DNA from: Immersiella caudata
Lineage: Eukaryota > Ascomycota > Sordariomycetes > Sordariales > Lasiosphaeriaceae
Assembly: GCA_030512335.1 (NCBI GenBank)
Contig: JAULSU010000001.1
Span: 620,001 to 684,000, forward strand
Reading direction: 5' to 3'
Length of the DNA: 64,000 nt
The translations under genes were made by a program, and so were the position numbers. Within the stretch, counting starts at the first letter, position 1. Every line of letters starts with the position of its first letter. Below the pieces are notes generated by a model that did not search any database, was not told the DNA's origin, and saw only the letters and a list, made by a program, of their open reading frames with translations. Below are positions 1 to 11,324 of this stretch, one piece after another.

Positions 1-135
1 GGTCCGGATGGAAAGCCTCTACCCCAGCCCCCCACTGGGGTTGTGTTGGACAGCTTGAAGATCCAGGACAGTGTCCCGGCCCTCGTGCCTGCCGCCTTCA
101 TTGCCCCCGATGAGGAGCCTGCCGGTCACTGTTAG
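1..135 (+). CDS. 3' end of an unidentified gene (partial)
   Basis: Frame 1 is open from the first base of the window to a TAG at 133-135, giving 44 C-terminal residues rich in Pro, Ala and Val and ending in PAGHC. The rest of the gene lies upstream of the window. I recognise no domain. Codon choice is GC-rich as in the intact genes nearby, and there are no stops, which is the only support for coding. It could be a chance open stretch. Confidence 0.45.
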   Translation, partial: GPDGKPLPQPPTGVVLDSLKIQDSVPALVPAAFIAPDEEPAGHC

Positions 136-1306
136 GCGCTGGCACTTTTGTTTCTTCATCACATTGACTTTTGTTTTCGGCCGAGCATAGCTATAAAAGG
201 AGGGAGGTCAAAACCAACAAAAACACACTGACATTCCCTGGCTGAATATTTACATCTTTGGATTTGGATACGAGTTTCAGGAGGCATCTCCCTAATCAAG
301 ATAGCAATTTACCCGTTTAGTGAAACTGCTCCTTTCCCGGCGTCTCAGTGGTGGTGTTGCAGCCTGCTTGGATTTGGACTTTGCGGCCCATACTATTGGC
401 ATCATGTTGGTTCGCGCGGCGCAGCTTGACAACAACCAGGCACTTGGGTTTGATCGAGTGGTGGGATCGGGCTAAGGGCCGCTGACCTGGCGTTTGGCAC
501 CCCTGGGTCAGCGCCACCTGCGTCACGGTACATCCAGGATATTCCTTCGTCGGTTTTAAGCATCACAACGCGTGGCATATGCTCTTGTTGTTTCCAAATG
601 CATAAAAGTTGGCCCCTTTGGCCACCCAAGTCGTTCCCACCAAACTTCTCATGTCTCTTCCAAAGCAGCCAGTAGGTGTTGATTGATCTGGATAACGGCC
701 AACCGCGGCATGATTCACCAGCGTGAGCTTTCTCCCCCAAAGAATACTAGGATTGGAGCCAAGTATGGTTTCCAGTCTCTTTGCCTCTCGCTTGTCTCAA
801 TTGAAGGACTTTTGTTGCCCTGAATACACGTGCGTAATTGTCTGCCGCGCCACCAGGCGGAATGGGCACCACCTCCCATACGGTTGGGATCGGCCTCCTC
901 ACCAAACAACAGCGCTGCTGCGCCGTAGCCCGGGACCACAAGATTCGTTCTCGGGGCTGACCAATACGTCCAGTGCGCGCGGCGAGCCCGTGCACTGGAT
1001 GCGATTCCCAGTTTTCATTTCAGGTCGTGTGGGCATCAAGTCAATAGTTCGATTCAGATGGATGGCACGTGGATGGGTGAAATGGAAGGGGCGTGATCGA
1101 CAGCATGCGCACCACTGACGCTCCAGATTTCGAACCGGGTTTTTGGATTTGAGGTTAGCTGATGACCTGGGACGGGGGGCTTTGAATCCTGTAGACAGGC
1201 ACGCCCCCGCGGTATCCGAGTATTCGTCACGAACACGTGGGGGACGTGGGAGTCAGCCTCGTGATGTTGAGTTGAATGGAGGCATTGGGATGGTAAGATG
1301 ATTGGG
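136..1306. other. Intergenic region, no supported gene
   Basis: All open frames here overlap each other and mostly lack an ATG or any recognisable motif. A TATA-like CTATAAAAGG lies at 191-200 on the plus strand, but no convincing ORF follows it. The right end carries the promoter of the tyrosinase gene. Confidence 0.5.
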
Positions 1307-1312
1307 TATAAA
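1307..1312 (+). promoter_or_regulatory. TATA box of the tyrosinase gene
   Basis: TATAAA lies 117 bases before the ATG at 1429. It is followed by a pyrimidine-rich leader that ends CCCCACC directly before the ATG. The promoter looks preserved although the coding region is broken. Confidence 0.5.
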
Positions 1313-1428
1313 CCCGAGAAATGTCTTTTGAATTTGAAGCACTCCACCTCCAGAGACACCATCGATCTCATCCCCTCGCTTAATCTCATCACAAGTCTTT
1401 CATTCACCTCCCTTGCTCCTTCCCCACC

Positions 1429-2598
1429 ATGAAACTTCTCCACCTCGCCACTTTGGCGACCGCCGCCATGGCGCTCCCTTCAGAGTTGGTCAAACCTCGT
1501 CAGGCAGGCACGAACCTGCAGCTCCGCAAGTCGTGGGCCCACGAAACCAACTCTGAGAAGCAATCCTACCTCGACGCCGTTCTGTGTCTCGCCACGCAGC
1601 CTTCCAGGCTCCAAATCCCAACTCACAGCAACCTCTACAACGATTTTAGCTACGTGCACGCTCACCTCTCGAGCCCAGTGAACCTTAGTACGCACCCCTT
1701 CCTCTCCCCTTCTTTTCCCTTTCTCACTTCCCCATCCTCGACCTCTCTAACCCCAATACTAACAAACCCCTCCAAGTCCACTTCCAACCCCCCCTCCTCC
1801 CCTGGCACCACTACTTCCTCCACGTATACGAATTCGCCCTCCACGAATGCGGCTACACCGGCACAGCCGTGTACTGAGACTAGGTCGCCGACTCCTCCGC
1901 CCCGTCCCAATCCGCCGTCTTCGACTCCACCCTCGGCTTCGGCGGCAACGGCAACACCGACGTTGACGAAACGGCCGCCAACGATGGTCTCCCTCCCGTC
2001 CAGGACGGACCGCTTCAACTTCTCCGACAAAACTACTGGAACACGTACAAGCGCCCGTACCAGCTCAGTCGCGATTGGGCGCCGGGGTATCCTGAGCAGG
2101 GAGTTGTGGAGATGTATGGGTATAACTACAACCAGGAGATTGTTGACGGAGCACTGGCTGAGGCGCTATTTGATGATTTCCGGCGGATGTTGGAGAATGG
2201 ACCGCATACAAATGTGCATGGGGGTGTTGGGGGTTTTAGGGGGGATATTGGGTTGCAGGATGCATCTCCGAGTGGTAAGTGGTTGGTTGAGGAGGAAGTG
2301 TGGAGCTTTGGTAGGCTGACAATTTTGGATAGACCCGCTGTTCTGTTTGCACCATGCGCAGGTTGATCGGTTGTGGTGGCTTTGGCAGATGGAGGGCCCG
2401 AGTAATAGGGTTACGGGGAGCAATGCGTACAATGAGGTCAAGGGGGATGATGGTCAGGGGCCGCCGGTTTCGGTGACTGATACGTTGCCCATGCTCGGGC
2501 TTGCTCCTGATGCTGTGGTCGGGGATTACCTCGATATCCAGGGTGGTGTGCTCTGCTACACCTACTCGGATAGTTTGGCTCACAGTTGTTCTTGGTAA
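1429..2598 (+). pseudogene. Tyrosinase-family copper oxidase, broken by two in-frame stops
   Basis: Join 1429-1687, 1777-2274, 2333-2598 gives one frame of 340 codons. It has a signal peptide, a CuA region (FLPWHHYFLHVYE) and a CuB region (HGGVGG, then DPLFCLHHAQVDRLWWLWQ), followed by the family's LDIQGGVLCYTY ending. Tyrosinases oxidise phenols to quinones with two His-bound coppers; secreted fungal members act in pigment or metabolite formation. The expected WDW motif after GYTGTAVY reads TGA-Asp-TAG (1875-1877 and 1881-1883), so both tryptophans are stops. Intron 1 has a TACTAAC branch site. Removing 1824-1883 as a cryptic 60-base in-frame intron would skip both stops but also the conserved core, so I treat the gene as dead. 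The third exon lacks any lesion, so decay looks recent. Confidence 0.8.
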
Positions 2599-3068
2599 TT
2601 GGTCCAGCTTTTGATGTTTTATTTTGGATACGTCTCCGGTCGATCTCTACTATTCCACCACCAATGCAACCATTACCAATTCAACCTTCAAGTGGCTTCA
2701 AGTCTAGCTCGGACTTTCAGCCCGTCGCATCGCTGTCAGACCGAGCTGTACGAAAGAATGCTACCACACCCGACCCCCCGGAGGCCTCGGGCCGCCCAGC
2801 GCTGAAAGACGGCATCGATGGTACCCGCTATTTCCGAAAACTGACACCGTCCCCAGCGCAACCCCGGCGGAATTACCTCCCGCTTACGACGTTACGTACG
2901 ACTGGTTCGGGGGAGCGACAAGCAATATTCCCCCATGCATGTTTAGCCGCTGGCTAAAGGCTCCCGTGCGGGAGCGACCAAGGCCCCGGGTCAAGAGGGA
3001 GCAGCATATTAAGGCACACCATCCAGAATTCTGTTCCTGCAGATCATGGAGATGTCTCAGGCGCCATC
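2599..3068. other. Intergenic region before the carboxylesterase
   Basis: No supported gene. The short open frames have no recognisable motif. This stretch probably holds the tyrosinase terminator and the esterase promoter. Confidence 0.4.
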
Positions 3069-4872
3069 ATGAGACCTCTGTTGCTGTTTCTTCTCCCTCT
3101 GCTGGCGGCGGCCCAGCGCGCTCCTCGCGCCAAGACAGTCAACGGCACGTATATCGGTCGTCATCTTCCCGAGTTCGGCCAGGATCTATTTCTGGGGATC
3201 CCTTACGCCAGATCACCCGTCTTGGATAATCCAATTCCGTGGAACGAGTCGTGGAAAGGCGAGCGGTCGGCCGAGTACTATGGCTCGATCTGCCATTGTG
3301 GAGCCAATGCGGAGATCATCGCAGCTACGAATGTCACGGGCAAGTCTGCTGAATGCCTGAATCTCAACATCATTCGGCCGTCGGAAAGGATCTTGAAGGA
3401 CAAGAAAAAGATTCCTGTTGTCGTGTGGCTGTACGGCGGAGCATTCGGCGACGGCTTCGGGGCCGATCTCAACTCCAACTATTCCTGGTTTGTCCAGGAG
3501 AGTGTTGCGCAGGGAAGACCAATCATGGCCATCACTCTGAACTACCGCGTGGGATTCCTCGGGTTTCCATCAGGTAACGATGCAGTTGCTGGGGTCACCA
3601 ATCTCGGACTGAAGGACCAGCGACAGGCCCTCCGCTGGGTCCAGGAAAACATTGAGGGTTTTGGAGGTGATCCGGACAGGGTCACGGTCTGGGGCCAGTC
3701 AGCGGGTGCGCAATCCATCGCGTACCATCTTATGGCGTACGGGGGACAATCCAAGGAGAAGCTCTTCCAACAAGGCATCATGGTCAGTTCGTCTGTCGGG
3801 ATGGGCAACACTGTCCGCCTCTTGACCAACGCATCCGTCGAGGGATACAACCATATCCTCAACGCCACCAAATGCTCTGGCGCCAAAGACACCCTCGGAT
3901 GTCTGCGCATGGTCCCGCTCGATGATCTGTGGAAGGTTGCGATCTCGGTTCGAACCGCCGCAACTTTTTGGCCTACCATCGACGGCGAATATGTGCCCAA
4001 GCCGCCAACTCTGTCTCTTCTGGCCGGCGAGTTCTCTCGCGACGTCTCAATTCTTGCTGGGACCGGCAGCGACGAAGGCTTCTCGTATACCAATCTTCTC
4101 AATCCAGGATTCCAGACACAGGCCGAGCTATATGCCGTGCTGCGAGCTATGTTCCGAACGGCAAGAGAGGAATCTCTCCAAGAGCTTCTGCGCTTGTACC
4201 CGGTCGACGCGCCAAGCCCGCCGTATGCGCTTCCAATGTCTCAAACCGACCGCTTCTGTATCGCGCTGAAGGAAACAGGGGCAAACTGCGGCGCGCAGTA
4301 CCGTCGCATCGCAGCAATCCTCGGGGACTTCGGTCTTATCCATGGCCGGCGGGTGTTTGCGAGAAAGTTTGCGGAACTCGGGCTGAAGTTCTACTCGTTT
4401 CGGTTCGATACCTGGCCGACGTCGTTCCCCATCACCAGCGGGGATGTGAAGCCTGGATTTTCGGGCCACGGGTCGGACTATGCGTACTGGTTCGGCTGGC
4501 CGAAGGAGTATGAGCTGCATGGCAAGCATCCACCCATTGGGCCGGGGATCTGGCATGAAGCACTACAGAGGGTAATGACGGCGGCGTTGATCTCGTATAT
4601 CTCGGCGGGCGACCCGAATGCGTTGAAAGGTAGGTCTTTTTCGAAGAAGCAAGGGAGCACATGGGGTGTTGCTAACTTCGGTGTCAGTAAATGGAGTTCC
4701 CGACTGGCCGTCATACAGCGTCAAGGAACCATCTAACATTGTCTTCAACGCAACCGACACTGAGCTGAATATCCATGTCGAGACTGACACCTGGCGCGAG
4801 GAAGCGATGGCATTGTGGGCGAAATACCCCACCGAGTTCGATCTCACTGGGACCCCGAAGCCAGGCCAGTGA
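3069..4872 (+). CDS. Secreted type-B carboxylesterase/lipase
   Basis: Join 3069-4629 and 4688-4872 gives 581 residues, normal for the type-B carboxylesterase (COesterase) family. Residues 1-16 are a signal peptide (MRPLLLFLLPLLAAAQ). The alpha/beta-hydrolase core shows the oxyanion segment VVVWLYGGAF, the nucleophile in GQSAGAQ (Ser211), the acid in GTGSDEG (Glu336) and the histidine in SGHGSDYAYWFG (His467). It should hydrolyse carboxylic esters outside the cell or in the secretory pathway; the substrate cannot be read. The 58-base intron (GTAGGT to TCAG, GCTAAC branch) leaves about 61 C-terminal residues in exon 2. The P450 starts 542 bases downstream on the same strand, so the two may share a pathway, but no core synthase is near. 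Confidence 0.9.
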
Positions 4873-5414
4873 TAGCATGCACGGCGATACAGGGCCGCTC
4901 TAAATGGCCTTCAGGAGAATTTGCAAAGTCTACTGGTATGTACGGTGCGTTGGACGATGGTGCGGGTCGAGAGCTGGGAAAGGGCATGATCTTCATGGCT
5001 GGGCAGGCCTGCGGAGGTGTGGAGCAGAGCGGGGGAGGGGTTTGTCGCGAGGGGTGAGCTTGGGCAAATACGCGGCCAACGCGTGGCCGCATTTTTTGTA
5101 AGCATGCTCGGCGTGGTAGGAGCAACCAAAGCATAAAGGGCACAGGAACCAGAAGATAATGCTGCGATAAGCGTCAGCACCTACAATCCGAGTCATCCTG
5201 CAGGGGACTTCTCGCTGGCGCCCTGCATGGGGATACGCCCTTCGCAAACGTTCTGATTGGACCGTCTGTCCGTCCACTGGAAAGCTTGACATGTCGCTTA
5301 AGAAAGGTGAAGGCAAGGGGACCCAGCCGTCGATAAAGGTCCCTGACCCCGAACCGCGGGGTCCTCGACGTCGCACGAAAATCCTCCCAGTATTCTACCG
5401 ACGCACGACGGACA
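4873..5414. other. Intergenic region between esterase and P450
   Basis: No gene supported. It should contain the esterase 3' end and the P450 promoter. Confidence 0.4.
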
Positions 5415-7241
5415 ATGGAAGCCATCAACCATCTTCTCGACACCTTTGGGTCAAACCCGCTTTACCTCGCTGCGGCTTTGCTGCTGGCCCTGCTCCTTCC
5501 CATTCTTGCATCGCACTTGTTTAGCCATGGCGGCAACGGCTCCAAGCCAGGGAGTCTCCCCAGCTGGAAGGGGATCCCATTTCTAGGAAACACAATACAA
5601 TACATCGTGGACAATGGTTCCTTCATATCGCGCGCAAGCCTGGCTCTCCAGACCAGGGAGATTGTCCAATTCTATCTCGGGCCGACAAAGGCATTCCTCA
5701 TCGTCGGACCGCAAAATGTTCAGGCCTTGTTTAGAACCACAAAGACACCATCGGTGAGCTCTGACAAATTCAACCTCATGACGCAGGATGCCCTCATGTG
5801 CTACACCAAGGAAGACGTCGCCAAGTACGCCAACGACAAAACCGGCCGCCTCGCCGAGCCCAATCAGGGCTCCATGGCGACTCATCAGGGCCCGCGGTAC
5901 TGGTACGGGATGCACCATCAGATGAAGAGCCTGTCGCAGATATCAACCACGTCGCGGCTCACCGGGAAGTTTCTGGGGTTCTTCAGTGAGCGCGTCCAGC
6001 AGTACCCCCTGGGCGAGCCGGTGACGGTGAATCTCTATCACTTTATGCGCACCACGATGGCCGGAGCAGCGATACGAGCATTGACGGGGCATAGACTGCT
6101 TGATCGTATCGGCGAGGAAAAGATGCTTGACGCATTTTGGGACTACGACTCCATCGTCATCAACCTGCTGTATGCCTTGCCCAAGTGGATGGACCCGCGG
6201 CCGTGGAGGATTCGCGCCCGTGCCCAAGCGATGTGCCTTGAGTGGCTGAAGAACGAATTTGATGTTGTGTCAGACCTGGGGAATGAGGAAGATGATGTTG
6301 ATTGGCATCCAGTGCTTGGTCTTCGGTTCTTCCGGGAGTATTTGCAGTGGGTGAAGAGGACCGGCCACGCTGACGAGACGCGTGCTGGGCAGGTTCTCGG
6401 TTTTTTACTTGGGTGAGTCAGGGTCATGAACATCCAAGATGGGCGGCAAGGTTCCCAGGGTACTGCGGAAGCTGACCCTCAGCAGGATTAATGCAAACAG
6501 CATTCCCATTGCTGCGTGGGCGCTGATGGAGATTATTCAAGACCGGGGCCTCTGGAAGGAAGTCCAGAAGGAAGCAGAATCGGTCTTCGAGATCAATACG
6601 ACCACCGGCCAGCGAACACTGAACGTCCAGAAGATGATGAGCCTTCCGCTACTCCAGTCCGTGTACGTCGAAGCCCTTCGCTTGCACGTTTCAGTCAACG
6701 TCACCCGCGAAGTCGTCGGTCAAACCGCCACGATCGCTGGTCATGAGCTGCCGAAACACTCTCTCGTCCAAGCCCCCACACGGATTGCGCTCTACAATGA
6801 GAAAGCGTGGGGGACAGTTGGTCATGTTGCATCAGAGTTTTGGGCGTACAGACATATAAAATACACCGACGTTCGGGATGAGAGCGGAAAAGCAACCCGG
6901 AAGGCCGAGTTTGCCATGGCTGCGGGGCCAAATGACTTCTTTCCCTATGGTAAGTTTTGTGTCTCATCCGCGTAGCTTTGAGGTTGCAAACTAATCCGAG
7001 GGCGTTTGATCACACAGGTGGTGGAGTGTCCATGTGCCCTGGCAGACACTTTGCGAAGCAGGAGATCATGGCGACCATTGCTGTCATGGTGACGACGTTC
7101 GACATCGAAATGATCGAGTGGATGAGCTTCGATGGGAAGACGAAATCGGATCGACCAGCGCAGGAAAATCCGAGTTACAGCGGCTCGGCGTCCATGCCCC
7201 CTGATCGAGATATGAAGGTCTGTTGGACACGACGTGTTTAG
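5415..7241 (+). CDS. Cytochrome P450, CYP7/8-like group
   Basis: Join 5415-6412, 6486-6949, 7018-7241 gives 561 residues. An N-terminal membrane anchor (YLAAALLLALLLPILASHLF) places it in the ER facing the cytosol. The I-helix has the NANSIPIAAW form seen in the CYP7/CYP8 and fungal CYP504-unlike lineages rather than the usual AGxDTT. The K-helix ExxR is EALR (395-398) and the haem loop is YGGGVSMCPGRH with Cys494. It would oxidise an unknown lipid or metabolite using P450 reductase. Intron 1 ends in a CAGCAG tandem acceptor (6480-6485), so one Arg can be included or skipped. Intron 2 splits the haem loop just before the Cys. All three exons are intact. Confidence 0.88.
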
Positions 7242-7609
7242 TGTGACAACTTGGCTATGCGGACTTGGGTGTGCGGATACTAGACGCAGACTTCTACTCA
7301 CCTTTCTGAACCCAACCTAGTGGGGGTGCAACTAGGTTCTACTGTCCCGCAAACCTTGTTGAGGCTGAACCTTGCAACGCTTATCAATAAACCTGTCAAG
7401 ATTTCCCCGGCGCAAACTGCCTCAATCTTCAACATAAGGCGATCTCCAGCATTCTTTTCGCTCCCAAGACTCAACACTTGGCACCGTTATCAACTCAAGA
7501 TCTCCATTCCAGCACCACCGGCACGATGCTGACCCCCAGCGGGTGTAAGAGTCAGCAAGGCGAAGAAAGGTCCAGCCTTATAGCTCACAACAATTCCACA
7601 GTAGGAACC
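7242..7609. other. Intergenic region after the P450
   Basis: No supported gene; short non-ATG frames only. Confidence 0.35.
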
Positions 7610-7619
7610 TCAGAGCGCG

Positions 7620-7966
7620 AGACACCGGTCGGTGCGGCAGTTGAGAAGTACTAGGGCCGGAGATCGCCCTGAAAGAGAAAATGTGGCGACTACAAGCAGA
7701 CAGTTGACCAGAGCTTGGGATTGATTGCATATCCTGACGGTCCGCCAGAGCTCAGGGGTCGGATCCATCGGCATTCGAGGGCGCAAGTCAACGAGCATTT
7801 GACCAAAGCTTGGGACTGGCTTCGGTATCCAGAAGGGCCACCAGAGCTGAGGCATCAATCTTTTCTGAGGCTTTCAACGCAGGGCAATCCATCGGGATCG
7901 GTCACTTCGGGTCTGCCAGCCTCGCGGGGCGGGCCGTGTTATGAGCGAGGCTACCCTGGCCGTTGA
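7620..7966 (+). pseudogene. Decayed ORF with a duplicated LTKAWDWL-YPEGPPELR motif
   Basis: Two related segments occur about 88 bases apart. The second reads LTKAWDWLRYPEGPPELR (about 7799-7852). The first starts LTRAWD, then has TGA where the second copy has TGG, and after a one-base shift continues YPDGPPELR. A protein repeat of roughly 30 residues was therefore duplicated and then broken by one nonsense and one frameshift change. I do not recognise the family. No start codon or splice site can be fixed. It may be part of the same dead gene as the Ser-rich frame that follows. Confidence 0.4.
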
Positions 7967-8184
7967 GCTGGGGCTCTTTGGGTTGCCGCTATACCGGATT
8001 GGCAACATAACCTTTGGTGCATGATCCATGATCGTTGAGTGACCATGGTCAGGGTTCCGTCTTAACTTTCCGATCTGGTGGGTTTGTCAGGGGGTTGTCG
8101 GCAAACGCATGACTTGGTCACCAAGCGGGAGACTTCTTCCCTCTGATACAACAACAGAAGCTGGGTTCCCGGTCTCTCAGTTCT

Positions 8185-9174
8185 GTGCGTGGTGTGTTTA
8201 TAACATGGCTGCTCAGCGTTCTAGGGTCCTCCTCCAAGTCGTACTCCAGCTCACTGCTCGGGAGACATTCACGACGACGCAAGCCTCAACAAGAGGAGCC
8301 CCCCCACTCCACATTGCCCAATATTCCCCTAGTTCTCGATGCCATCCCCCGAGTTCAGTTTCATTCAGAGGAAGGGGTGACACAGCCAACATGTCAGGCT
8401 CCGGCGAAGGATCAGGCTGGCTCCAACTCATACCGATACACCAACAACTCAGCCGGCAACTCCTCTTAACCTGTTGGATCACAAGGCGGCACTTACCTGT
8501 CCCCGCGGCTCGCAGTGCCAACCCCCGCAGGCATGCAAGAAAGCAATGTCTCTGCCAGAGAAGCGATAACGGGGCCGGCCACGGGCGGAGTGTCTTCTTC
8601 CTCTCCTGATTCCTCCGGCGGCGGCGCACCCCTCTACTCTATTAGCCGAAGCGGAAGTGCATGGGGCTCCCAAGGCTCGACAATGGTTGAATCGCGACAT
8701 TCAATGAACCCATTCGACCCTGAAAACGCCGGATCTTACGGCAGAGGGGTTTCATTACCAAGCTCGAGTGTTCCCAGCCGTATTCCCAGTCGCGATGTCA
8801 GTCAACTCCTCAGCCAGGCCCCAGTCAGTCCGTCAGCCGTCGACCCTGGGACACCTCATCGGGCCGTCCAGATGGAATAAAGTGCACTCTTGAGTGGTAG
8901 CTTTCGCTCTGGCCCCACCATACCGGCAGAGAGAGGAACGAATCGATATGGCTTGTATCCATCACGTAATCAAGTGCCTCTATCTCCGCCGGCAGAGGCG
9001 TACAGTTGCTCTCCGGGGGGCCGCAACTCGGAGCGGTCCGCTAATGACTCGAACGCCGGGGGCTGGGGGGGGGGGGCGCCTATGATGGTCGACCGGGGCG
9101 TTGAGCTTTTGGGGAGGATATTTGGCACTGCGGATTCTGCCAGGGGTTATGGGTGGGAGAGATGGATGTCTTGA
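8185..9174 (+). pseudogene. Ser/Pro-rich low-complexity protein interrupted by two stops
   Basis: One frame reads from about 8185 to TGA at 9172-9174 with in-frame TAA codons at 8467-8469 and 8878-8880. The protein-like sequence on both sides of each stop is similar in character: Ser, Gly, Pro and Asn rich, disordered, with patches such as SSSSPDSSGGG and SNDSNAGGWGGG. This looks like one disordered protein with two nonsense changes. A hydrophobic stretch (VFITWLLSVLG) lies near the left end. I know no family. It could also be two or three chance frames, because low-complexity coding potential is weak evidence. Confidence 0.35.
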
Positions 9175-10192
9175 GTTACGTTGAGTGAAGTCTGGAAGGC
9201 TTCCGTTATCTTGAGTTGGAAAAGTCGTTGAGTTTGGAGTCGCCAATTTGAGTAGTCTTGTTTTGCTGTAAAGATAATGTTAATGGCACTGCCTTGAAGT
9301 TTGGTTCATATTGCACTTTCGCTGCCAGAGTGATGGCGATGAGTGGGCTCAGGGGCAAAACACCCTTGTGGTAGGACAGCTGTGGAGCGATCGTTCGCTG
9401 CCCTCACTCAGCCTTCAAGGTTTTTGCGCTTTCACCGGCTACGCTTATTCATGCTCGCGTCGATTCGGTCGCTATGACAACATAGATCACATTGTCGACG
9501 CTGCATCGAATAAGGGGATTAGTCTTTAGCTCCTCTTTTTTTGTCCACATCACTATTATCATGTCGGGCGGTACGAGAGCTCCTCTGCCAACATGCTCCA
9601 TGCGGTTTAGTGACCGTCACAGCGGGACTGTGTCGAAGGGATATCCATTATCAGCTTGTGAGCCAATGAGTCTACGTCCAGGCTCGGACCGCACGAAATG
9701 TGACGGGACACTGTCGTCCTACATGTGTGAGCGGGAAAATAGATAGTTCCCCCTCTTGCCAATACGCCCATCACCAACAAGTGGCTTCAATCTGGCCTAA
9801 AGGTAAGAAAGTTGTCCAGAATCGAGCTCGTGATGTGACTGTTTCACGCACATACGTCAAGAGTGTGTCGAGGGGGGAGTAGCCTCGACTGAGTCGGTGG
9901 CACTCAGTCGAGGGCGCTGCATCCCTAACAACACAGATACATATATCCATGAACTTCGCCAGCTCTGCCCTGCATCTTTCCCATCCATACCAAGCCTCAC
10001 AGCCTTCCCATCTACATCAAGCAACCATCCACATCAAGCCTCAAGAGCAACCACATTCCAAAACACCTACCACCATCTAATTACTCCTGAATCACCCGCT
10101 TCCAAAACATCCACCATCATCTACCCCTGAAGCATCCACAGTTTGGAGCTACAACAAAAACAAATCACAACTAAAATCCCAAGTCCACCTAA
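9175..10192. other. Intergenic region
   Basis: No gene supported. Around 9951-10090 there is a CAC/CATCAAGC-rich simple stretch, possibly a leader or a short exon of the acidic ORF that follows (an ATG at 9951 opens 43 codons). Confidence 0.35.
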
Positions 10193-10540
10193 CACAAACC
10201 AGCCATCGTGGCCTACGAAGACGACGACTCCTCAACTCCCGCGGAAATCACAATCACCCGCGTCGATCCCGACCCCAGGACCCAAGCCCGAGGCAACCAG
10301 GAGGAGAATGAGCAGGCGGAGGAAGGTGAGCAGGATTCCTACGAGGCCGAGGACGAGGAGGCAGAGGAGGAGGAGGAGGAGGAGGAGGAGGAGGAGGAGG
10401 AGGAAGAGGAGGAGGATGAAGAGGACGAAGCCGCCGAGGAGGCAGCGGGTGACAGCGGGTACGATGCTTCGAGTGAGGATGAAGGGGAGGATGCGTGGTT
10501 GGTGCCCGAGGAGCCCAGCGACTATGAATCTAAGAAGTGA
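10193..10540 (+). other. Open frame encoding an extremely acidic protein (possible terminal exon)
   Basis: The frame is open from 10193 to TGA at 10538-10540 and encodes about 115 residues, with an uninterrupted run of over 25 Glu/Asp in its centre from a GAG/GAA repeat. No ATG precedes the acidic run, so it needs an upstream exon if it is real. The ending PSDYESKK is not repetitive, and GYDASSEDEGED resembles CK2-type sites. It is either a disordered acidic nuclear protein or a trinucleotide expansion in non-coding DNA. Confidence 0.35.
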
Positions 10541-11324
10541 ACGGATGGTGGTGGTGGCGGCGGGAGTGTGAGTGGTGGGAGCAGGTTCTCGGCACCAGAA
10601 GGGGGGCGATATGCGAAGAGTTGTCGATCGAGTTTGAGTTAGGGCAGGTACCTAGGAATATCACTGCGTTGATTTGCGTTCCCTTGGTCTATGAATTGGG
10701 CGTTGAGCTGTAGTGAAAATATGCTCATGCCCATCTCGGTGATGGTGATGCGTTGAGGAAGTGCAAAGCGCCGGGTGCGAAGTCCCGGTGTACCACCTCA
10801 ATCATGCAGAGCGCGCATGTGGATGACGCATAGTTGCTGTATGTAATGCAATGTCAAACTTGTCTCTTCCAGCTGGTGCTCTTTCCGGTTGCCGCTGTCG
10901 TCCGATGTTGTGTGTTGGAGACCGAGTTCCACAGGGCGGCTTGGCGAAGCCAGGGCTGCGTCAGGGGTATCAACAAGCGGGCAAGTCATCCTCCAGGGCC
11001 CAAGAAGGTCGGAAGAAAGCGAAGGAACGAGAGATATACCAAGACAGAGGTGAGTTGGAGATTCTCGAAATTTGCAAGATTTACTGGCGCACCTGGACCT
11101 GGTGTTGATTTGCGGGAGGACGTGGGTGAAGGGGCTCCAGGACCCAGCGCCCGAGCTCCCGCATTCGGTGTATATATTGGGAACAGACATCCTCCAACGT
11201 TCCTCCCTTCCCCCCTGCCCTGTCTTCGCTCAGAATCTCAGCTGGAGCACCCGGCGATACCATCCGCAAGCATCCTGCTGGATCTATCCTCCGCTAACCC
11301 CCGACAGGTTCAAATAGAGCCAAT
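10541..11324. other. Intergenic region with a TATA element
   Basis: No gene supported; overlapping frames lack motifs. TGTATATATTGGG near 11168-11180 lies about 150 bases before the ATG at 11325 and is a plausible promoter for it. Confidence 0.35.

Noticed and set aside
1824..1883. A 60-base in-frame intron that would remove both tyrosinase stops
   Set aside because: It would also delete HVYE-downstream core sequence and the WDW motif, and the donor is only GTATAC; loss of conserved residues makes it unlikely to restore function.
3069..7241. A secondary-metabolite gene cluster around the esterase, P450 and tyrosinase
   Set aside because: No polyketide, peptide, terpene or other core synthase, and no transporter, occurs nearby.
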